From positions 2,730,501-2,794,500 of the forward strand of contig OY987269.1 in assembly GCA_963920665.1 (NCBI GenBank): 64,000 nt of DNA, read 5' to 3'. The notes beneath the pieces were generated by a model that saw only the letters and a list, made by a program, of their open reading frames with translations, had not been told where the DNA came from and did not search any database. The position numbers and the translations under genes are program-made. This document shows, piece by piece, positions 55,972 to 64,000 of this stretch; position 1 is the first letter of the stretch, and each line of letters starts with the position of its first letter. This stretch comes from Straminergon stramineum (Eukaryota; Streptophyta; Bryopsida; Hypnales; Calliergonaceae).

Positions 55972-57295
55972 ATGCTCCTATCTCCTTGGGGTGCCCGAAG
56001 TGCCTTACTGAGCAAGGGGGACCTTGGGGGTGACTTCCCGAGCCTTACAATAGGCTAAGAAGGGAGAAATGTTAAACTTTTAGAGCAAACAGGGCGCAAT
56101 AGCGCCTTGTTTATGAAGAGCATAGTAGCATGTCATACATACTTGGAAAGCTATTGAGAATACGCTTCTAACCGTCCAAAGAACGCATGATTTAGACTAG
56201 TAGGCTAGAAGTTATAGCCGTTCAAAGTTGGGAGTGTCCTAGTGGCGCCGGGACACTCAAAGGCCAAGTGTGAGGGGTTCCTAAGGAATCACTCAACCAA
56301 GAATGGCATGTAGCATATCATTAGAAAGATACAAAGACAAGGAACCTAGAATGCCAAGAATTACGAGGTTCTAAGACATGAGCCAAAAGTTATGGCCAAG
56401 AGAAGGGTTGTGGTGAAGGCATGATGCCCCTCATGGTGAATCCGAATCTTTGGAAGGCCAGAACTTTGTGAGAACTTGTCCAAATAGGACAAGTGAGTAG
56501 TCCATCTACATCCAATGGTTGCGTAGATATCCCAAATGAGCTCACATGTAGGATTTGAAGTCCTAAACGTAAAGTTACACCATTTGGAAGTTTGGAAGTC
56601 CAAATGGAGGTAGAACCTAGTCGGGAATTTCGGTTGGAAATGGGTGGCCTTCCAAAACCCAAGGGGATTTGGGAAGTCCCTTTGACCCACAAGTAGGGTC
56701 TGCCGAATCCTATAGAAAGTACTACAAGAGGGGTTGGTCTCCCTCCTTCCTTCCCTCTTGGAGCCTTGGTGAGTCCCGGTGACTCATGGGTGGTGATGTG
56801 ACTTCACCACCGGCTTTATAGCTCCTTGGGACACTTGTGTATGTGTCCCGGGGCACTGGTTGGTTGGAGTCCCACTCCTTGCTAAGCCTTTGGCAATGTG
56901 TCTCGAGTTGTGAGTCTTGATTAGTGTTGGTGTAAGGGTAGCAAATACACAATGGGCCTAATATGAAGTGGGGTGACAACCAATAGTGTATAGGACTGGT
57001 GTGAGTAGTGCCACCATGAGTCTTAGTATAATAAGATGAAAGTTATGTCCCGTGTCACCAAGTGACATGCTAGGTGCCACGAGTGGAGTGCGTGCTAGTA
57101 GTCCCGGGTTTGGGACTTAGCAATGTGAGTTGGAAATGAGAACTAATTTTGTGAGTGCATGGCATGTGTAGTGTTAGTTAGTTTGGGCCTAAGTGAAACT
57201 GGAATTGGAGTGTGGTGAGCCCTGAAAGCTGTGAAGGGCTCTTGAAGTCTGTTTGAAGTTGTAAGGTGTTACTAGGGTTGCGACATTTAGTTCCT
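55972..57295 (-). mobile_element. Solo LTR, subfamily alpha, copy 2
   Basis: Nearly identical over its length to 44778-46102. The end CACTC...GGGTTGCGACA is intact, but the first bases are changed (TGCTCC for CGCCCC). No target duplication is readable. Confidence 0.75.
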
Positions 57296-57734
57296 TGGAT
57301 TTGCCCTTTTTGAGATGGGTAATAATCATATTGGTTGGTTGATTTTTCAATCCATGCCCAAACAGAACCCCCAAAATGAGTTGTAATCTACACTACAGAA
57401 TTCAACTTTTAAAAATTCCACAAGGTAGAGTTTAACTTGGAATTTGATGAAACTACCACAATTGGATTTATAATGCAATCTATTTTTTAGGAATCAATTT
57501 TATTTTTAAAAAAACTCAAAATTTTATAATGGAAAGCTTGGAAAAGAGGGGCAATGACCAAGAAAAGGTAGCTTGGATCATTGGGGGTAAATATTTAAAC
57601 CTGATGATCATGATCAAATAGTCGCATTGTATATGTAGAAATGTAGGCATTTTTAAATTTCTCATACATGTAGGAGGTGCAATATAGTTATCTAAATTGG
57701 AAATGCCATGAGTCATTGGATTTGGCTAAATATG

Positions 57735-57810
57735 ATTACAAACTATGAGCCCATGAGCCTAATAGACTATACACGTAGGCTCATCATTATAAAGGTTAGA
57801 ACTTACGATT
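57735..57810 (-). repeat. Family C fragment (reverse)
   Basis: TATGAGCCCATGAGCCTAAT and ACACGTAGGCTCAT are reverse-complement pieces of family C (11850-12020, 59363-59540). Confidence 0.35.
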
Positions 57811-57875
57811 TGTCAACAATTATCATGTGGTTATCATTGTTTCATGGGTTCACTCATTAATATATACAGTTTAAT

Positions 57876-57993
57876 ACATCATAACAATGCATTACTTTAC
57901 AATTTATCGCACCGTTATGATGCATTATTGGCAATTGCAAGTAATACATCGTAACAGTGCAATAAATTGTAAAGTAATGCATCGTTATGATGT
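57876..57993. repeat. 118-bp palindrome without spacer
   Basis: The sequence folds about the centre GCAATTGC (57931-57938). Left arm 57876-57934 and the reverse complement of 57935-57993 agree at 52 of 59 positions, and six of the seven differences are transitions. It lies 5 bp from the left end of the 57999 LTR. Confidence 0.85.
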
Positions 57994-57998
57994 GCTAA

Positions 57999-58800
57999 TG
58001 CCGTACCCCTTAGTGACGCTTATCACCTTAAGTTCACTTTCTAGTGCTTTTTCAAGCATTTAACCTTTTAGTAACACCAAGGATCGTGCTCTCCTAACAC
58101 TGTACATGCCATGCACTCACAATGTTAGGTTCGAATTCAAGTTACAGGGTTCCCTATTCCTCCGTGACTCCCAACACTTTCCTTCTAATACATAACTCCT
58201 ATAAAACATCGGGCATATCATTTGATGACATGGGGCAGAACTTTCATTGATGTCCAAGCACTTGGTGGAGTCACTACTCTCCATTGGTACTAACTGCCCT
58301 TGAATGGGATCCAATTCCCCACTAGGCCCAACCCAACTCATTTCAGGACTCACTAATCGAGACTCACCAAACGGGAATCACATTATAGCCTAGTGTGGAG
58401 CTGGACACCACCCAACCGGTATCAAAGAGTGCACAAACACACCATAGTAACACACAAGTGGTGGTGAGGCTCCAACACTAACCTCACTACCCGGGCCACT
58501 TAGGCTCACCATGGCACCATCCGCGAGTAAGGAGGGAGACCACCTTTCTTCATAATACTCTTTACAGGATTTGGCAGCCTCCCCATACTAGAGATTACCG
58601 GCCCCTCCCCTAAAGATGCTCCCCATTTTAGAGGACCACCCCATTCCAAGTGGTTTCCCAAAACTGGACCTCCAAAAACTTCTAATCTTCCCATCAAGAT
58701 TACTTTGAGCTTTAAGCTCCAAATCCCAAGTACAAGCCCATATTTGTAATTTATATTTTCCGTAGATCACTATGGACTATTCACTTTCCCCAATACGAAA
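57999..58800 (+). mobile_element. LTR, subfamily beta, truncated and decayed
   Basis: Collinear with 30216-31337 from TGCCGTACCCCTTAGTGAC to about 58800, where similarity fades. Many CG sites of the other copy read TG or CA here. The right third is lost. Confidence 0.7.
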
Positions 58801-59064
58801 AATTCTATTTATATCATGAAACAAGACTTTAAATGTTATTTTTAGCTGTAATCTAGAACATTTTGTCAAACATGAAGATCATTATGGGACAGAGTTAGTA
58901 ATAAAATACACCAAAAAAAAGTTTGTACTTTGGACATTCTTTTAAAAAATAATTTTATTTTCTATTAGGTATCTTATTAAAATTTTGCATGATTGGCAAA
59001 TGTTTTAAAAAATAGAGCCAATTAGGATGGATAAAAAAAATCAACGATGCTAGTATGCAAGCAT
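58801..59064. other. AT-rich, no gene seen
   Basis: No supported feature. Confidence 0.4.
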
Positions 59065-59362
59065 GTATCATTAGATGAGAATGAGCTCCTGCGGAAGACT
59101 GCGAGTTCCCACAAGTTCTAAGACTATGGGAACTCGGCCACAGCAGCTCGCTGACGTGGTCAGGCGACGACCACGTCGGATAACAATAAAAAAATATTTT
59201 TAAAATATTTTTTTTTGAAAAAAAAATTAATTTTTAAATATTTTTTATTTTGTTTTTTAATTTTTTAATAATTTTAAATTCTGGATAGCCCTGGCTGGTT
59301 CCCAGCCTTGGGAACTGGCCTGAAATGGCCCTCCAGGGCAGCTGAATCCCATCTAATGATAA
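59065..59362. mobile_element. MITE-like insert with GC-rich arms and an AT-only core
   Basis: The left end TATCATTAGATGAGAATGAG and the inverse of the right end (TATCATTAGATGGGATTCAG) pair over about 24 bp. Both arms are GC-rich (TTCCCA / GGGAAC blocks) and surround about 90 bp of nearly pure A/T. Non-coding. Confidence 0.65.
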
Positions 59363-59540
59363 ATAGATATCCTACAACCATTAAAGGTTCTTATAATATA
59401 AACACCTACAATATAGATACCTATAACATGGTTACCCTATTATCACAAAAGATTTCTATAATATAGACACCTATAAACTAGGTGTATAGTATTTTAGGCT
59501 CATGGGCTCACGCTCTTAGGCTCACATAATAGCAACCCTA
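59363..59540 (+). repeat. Family C repeat, copy 2
   Basis: Collinear with 11850-12020 (ATATCCTACAACCATTAAAG, TTTCTATAATATAGACACC, TAGGCTCATGGGCTC). Confidence 0.6.
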
Positions 59541-61565
59541 AAAAAAATCAATAAACCTCAAGGAGAGTACTCCTTATAATATAAGGTATACACTTGAGTT
59601 AAAAGGGTATTTGATGTGAAGATATTTAACTTCATTATTGCATTTAATATAACCATAAAAAGCATATGAGAGTGTATTTCCAACACCCTATGTTTTTTTT
59701 GTAAATTCATTCATGCGTTTATTAAGTGGGGCTATCTTACATACAAAATTTAAGTGTCCATATTTCCAATTGCTACCCTTCTTTACAAATTTGTATATCC
59801 TTCTACTACATGCATATACGTGCATATGCATACACTAGAAAACCAAGAGTAATAAATTCAATTCAAGTGTCATTGACCAAATGGAGGTTTTTTAGTAACA
59901 AATTTATCATTGAACACTTTAGAATTCCTACTAAAACTATCTTATGAACATCTCATTCAATATGGGTGTGTTTAATACATATAGCTTCAAAGATTGAAGT
60001 TAAAAGGACTAGAAACTCTATCCTTGTATTGTACAATTTTTAGGTCATTGAATCCACTAAGGTAAACCTTCATATTCCTGTAATATGACAATTTCTACCA
60101 TTATATATATATACACATTCACTATTAGTCACATCTCACAATTTCAGTCAACCACCCTTCATTGTAGGTTTTCTTGATTTGAGTCCTTTTTATCATCCAC
60201 GTTAATTTATCTGTTGTTATCTATATTCATTGTACTATGAAAAATTTGCACGGACCCTATTTGTTAAGGCTAACTTATTAATAAAAATTCCTACTACATG
60301 ATATTTTTATGTATTCTAGTTTATATACATTAGAGTATGTGGAATTATATGTACCCTAATGTAGACCTACATATCATATAAATTTTTTTTAACTCACGTA
60401 GTTTTCTAAAAACTCAAGAATAATCTTCCTAGGCAACAAAAAGGTCTATAAGGACCAAAATTTGTATAATTGAAATATTTTAATCATATTTTATGCCCTC
60501 ATTTTATAAACTTATATTCATCTAATTGCTTAAATCATATGCCATCTTCATTTAACATGTTTGACTTCTGCAAACCTTTAATCTTTCAAGTTTGTCTTCT
60601 CTATCCATGACTCTTCAATCTCATTGCAAAAAAATGCATAAGATTTAATGGATTTTTTTAAGTATGTTTACATTCTTATTTGTCTCATTCTTCTGGCTAT
60701 ATTATCTTATTTAGTCAACACTATGTATTGTGTTTCTTATTCCTTCATTCACAATATTGGTAATTCATCATTATCTCTCTTCTATTCTCTTTGTCTCACT
60801 CAAATGTTTTACTTCTAGTGAACTCTTGAATGTTTTGCTTTTAGCTAGTGAACTCTTCAATTTTGAAGGCTCTAAAAGCGTTTTCAACATGTGCATAGGG
60901 ATCAAATGTTGGTGAGTAGTTGATGGAGTATTGAAAGGTACGTACTTTGTTTGTAAGTATTGTTGCAGAAGTTTTTGAAGCAACAAAAATAAGAGTAGTG
61001 GTAAATGTTGATGATCTCCATCAAGGATTTTGAGATATGACACTTGAAGCAAAGTTGTTGTGTGGTTATGGTACTTTTGAGCAAATAGCTTGTCATGCAA
61101 TGAAAGATCTAGTTTAAATATATTTATATATTGTGACTGAATTGGACATCGCTTTTCAAATCAAATTTCTTTTGATTAAAAAAAAAGGTACTCTTGAAAA
61201 AAGAGCTAATGTATGAGGGTGAAAATTTTAGGTATGCAAGAGAAGTCCCAAAAATCCTTCAAAGGATGGTTATTATGAAATCTCATGATTATATCTACAA
61301 CCACTGTTTCTATCATTCCATTGTTTGTGCCAAAATTTAAACCTTTGTTTTATCATAGGCACTCTATTCGTTATTTAGTGAAATTTTTATTCTATATTCT
61401 ATATAAATATTAAATAAAAATATAATAGTTTATATATTATTTATAAATCTAACAAAGTATATTATGGAATAGAAGCCATTTTCAATGACAACAATATACT
61501 TATTGCTATTAATCTTATCACCAATACAAACTTCAATAAAGGTTAACTCAAAATACTAATATAGA
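59541..61565. other. AT-rich desert, no gene supported
   Basis: The open frames at 59726, 60730 and 60771-61100 lack recognisable domains. A TTTTGCTTTTAG / AGTGAACTCTT near-repeat sits at 60818-60860. Confidence 0.45.
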
Positions 61566-63608
61566 TGTCGCAACCCTAGTAACACCTTACAACTCCAAAC
61601 AGACTTCAAGAGCCCTTCATAGCTTTCAAGGCTCACCACGCTCCAATACCGGTATTACTTAGGCCCGAACTAATTAACACTACACATGCCATGCACTCAC
61701 AAAATTAGTTCTCATTTCCAACTCACATTGCTAAGTCCCAAACCCGGGACTACTAGCACGCACTCCACTCGTGGCACCTAGCATGTCACTTGGTGACACG
61801 AGGCATAACTTTCATCTTATTATACTAGGACTCATGGTGGCACTACTCACACCAGTCCTATACGCCATTGGTTGTCACCCCACTTCATATTAGGCCCATT
61901 GTGTATTTGCTACCCTTACACCAACACTAATCAAGACTCACAACTTGGAACACATTGCCAAAGGCTTAGCAAGGAGTGGGACTCCAACCAACCGATGCCT
62001 CGAGACACAACCACAAGTGTCCCAAGGAGCTATAAAGCTGGTGGTGAAGTCACATCACTATCCATGAGTCACTAGGACTCACCAAGGCTCCAAGAGGGGA
62101 GGGAGGAGGGAGACTAACCCCTCCTATAGTACTCTCTGTAGTCTTCGGTAGCCCCCCCCCCCCTTGTGGGTCAAAGGGACTTCCCAAATCCCCTTGGGTT
62201 TTGGAAGACCACCCATTTCCAACCGAAATCCCCAAGTTCCTACTCCGTTTGGACTCCCGAACTTCCAAACGGCCTAACTTTGTCATTAGGTCTTCAAATC
62301 CCACATGCGAGCTCATTTCGGATATCTATGCGACGAGTAGATGTCTATGGACTGCTCACTTGTCCCATTTGGACAAGTTCTCACAAAGTTATGGCCCTCC
62401 AAAGATTCGGATTCAAGGGGAGTGGTGTCACGCTTACACCACGGCCCTTCTCTTGGCCATAACTTTTGGCTCATGTCTTAGAACCTCGTAATTCTTGGCA
62501 TTCTAGGTTCCTTGTCTTTGTATCTTTCTAATGATATGCTACATGCCATTCTTGATTGAGTGATTCCTTAAGAACCCCTCACACCTAGCCTTTGAGTGTC
62601 CCGGTGCCACTAGGACACTCCCAACTTTGAATGGCCATAACTTCTAGCCTACTAGTCTAAATCACGCGTTCTTTAGACGGTTAGGGCCACTTCATACTAC
62701 GGCACAAGGTCGAGAGTCCGTTGATTTCAGCCAATAAGATTGCAGAAATCCAAGATCTGCCTACATAGCAACCAAATGCCTACATGGCGACGGACTCTCG
62801 ATTAGAGTTTGGGTCTCCATTTCTGGCCGACCCAAACTTTAATCAAGAGTCTGTCAAGTTTTTTTCAGAATTTGACAAAATCTCAGCCATTAGATCGGAT
62901 TGTTTTTGTAGAAATAGGTAGGATGCCCTCCCTTGTTTATTTGTTTATTTGTTTATTTGCATCCCCATTGGGGTTTGAACCCTAGTCTCCACCATTACAA
63001 TGGGGAGTCTTTGCATTCTATGAACCTACTTCCCTTCAATGTTTAATGCCACCTTTTTCTTCCATTTATATCCTTCATATTCCTTGTTCAATGATGAGAG
63101 CATGTGCTGTAATTATTTTTCCAAGGCCATTTTTGACTCCTTTTTCATGTTTTTTAACCTTTTGCTTGAAAAAATTGCCACATGAGTGACAATTTATTGA
63201 AAATTTCAGAAATTGGATGGATTAGAAGTCGAAAAAATGGAGACTTTGGGCTTGGACTTTGGAGGCTTCACACTATGGCCGGCCGAAGGCTCAAATTCCT
63301 AGTTTTTTTGGCCTATTTATTGCTCATTTCCTTGGACTCTCACCAAAGTTTGGCCACTCAATTCCACGGCCTCTCAACTTGGACGGCCATAGTGTGAAGA
63401 GGCCCTTAGAAGCGTATTCTCAAGAGCTTTCCAAGAATGTATGACATGCTACTATGCCCTTTGTAACCAAGGCGCTATTGCGTCCTGTTTGCTCGGGAGT
63501 CTCTCATTTCTCCCTTCTTAGCCTATTGCAAAGCTTGGGAAGTCACTCCCAAGGTCCTCCTTGCTCACTAAGGCACTTCGGGCACCCCAAGGAGATAGGG
63601 GCGTGACA
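61566..63608 (+). mobile_element. Solo LTR, subfamily alpha, copy 3, carrying a nested insertion
   Basis: TGTCGCAACCC...GGGGCGTGACA, with near-matching 5-bp flanks ATAGA / ATTGA. Without the 62684-63405 insert it is about 1,318 bp and matches the reverse of 44778-46102. Copies 1 and 2 lack the insert. Confidence 0.8.
62684..63405. mobile_element. PIF/Harbinger-type MITE nested in the LTR
   Basis: 722 bp with ends GGGCCACTTCATACTACGGC and the inverse of GCCATAGTGTGAAGAGGCCC. It is flanked by TTA at 62681-62683 and again at 63406-63408. The other alpha LTRs have one TTA at this point (reverse of TTCTAACCG). A TTA duplication and GGGCC ends are the PIF/Harbinger pattern. The interior is non-coding and includes an inner stem-loop (about 62793-62850) and a TTTG/TTTA microsatellite at about 62936-62960. 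Confidence 0.82.
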
Positions 63609-64000
63609 ATTGAAGATATTGAACAAAGAGCATATAAAAAAAGCCCTGAAATATTTTGGAACATTCAAAATACATTGTTCAGCCTTGGAAATTACCTGAT
63701 CAAGGTTGAACTAGAAATTAAATTGTAGAATTTTAACAAAACCTCCTTGCTAGAAGGAAGATAGTGAGGAGTGATTGAGGAAAGGAAGATTGGCATGGAA
63801 TGGGGCTCAAAGATGGCAAGAACACCGTAGGTTGCAATGGACAAATTAGTTGCAATAGATATGACACATTCCATCTTGAAGACCATCCTCAATTGTAATG
63901 GTATTATATTAGCCTTCCAAATGTGTTTCTAACTTTTGAATGGTATGTAATTAGAGCTCAAAATTTGTATCATCGGAATAGTAGAATAGCTTGTCCAAAA
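63609..64000. other. AT-rich right edge, no gene seen
   Basis: No supported feature. The 66-codon minus-strand frame 63692-63892 has no recognisable domain. Confidence 0.4.

Noticed and set aside
60771..61100. 109-codon minus-strand frame rich in Leu and Gln
   Set aside because: AT-rich low complexity, no start context or domain, and no neighbours to support it.
62965..63015. GGTTTGAACCC resembling a tRNA T-arm
   Set aside because: No acceptor stem, D-arm or anticodon arm can be folded around it, and it lies inside a MITE.
1..64000. CRISPR array, bacterial operon or plasmid origin
   Set aside because: No regularly spaced identical repeats; the intron-bearing plant genes exclude a prokaryotic context.

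Overview
The window is nuclear DNA from a land plant. Its genes are plant-type (an LRR receptor kinase, a germin-like cupin, a GeBP-type nuclear protein, a BASS plastid transporter, organelle-targeted proteins) and carry spliceosomal introns of 92 to about 2,060 bp. The intergenic DNA is very AT-rich and gene-poor. The GC-richer exons in AT-rich surroundings and the presence of a piggyBac-like relic would suit a non-seed plant such as a moss, but that is an inference. All exon joins, families and repeat relationships were made by eye, without database searches.

Layout. 443-1641 (+) is the 3' end of a BASS transporter. 2579-6058 (-) is a complete three-exon LRR receptor kinase whose 3' end has been tandemly copied downstream. 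About 7.2-17.3 kb is a desert of nested short transposons. 17338-19641 (-) holds an OXLD1-type 'oxidoreductase-like' gene lying inside the long intron of a possible tiny mitochondrial protein gene. 24047-25351 (-) is a three-exon germin-like protein. About 26-34 kb is transposon-rich again, with a GC-rich solo LTR. 34587-38640 (-) is a seven-exon GeBP-like gene with a CpG-rich upstream region and a 5'UTR intron. About 40-50 kb is AT-rich, with a decayed piggyBac-type transposase split by a solo LTR. 50375-50821 (+) is a small conserved plastid protein. 52241-53571 (-) is a glutathionyl-hydroquinone reductase with a transit-peptide exon. 54-64 kb is repeats: three LTR copies, a 118-bp palindrome, and a PIF/Harbinger-type MITE nested in an LTR.

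The genes do not form one pathway; they are independent housekeeping or stress genes. The most striking non-gene content is a layered set of mobile elements. It includes a family bounded by TTAA and CCCCTAAAGGACC ends, the piggyBac-type relic, two LTR subfamilies (five copies) with TG...CA ends and 5-bp target duplications, and several foldback MITEs, some nested so that empty sites can be read within this same window.
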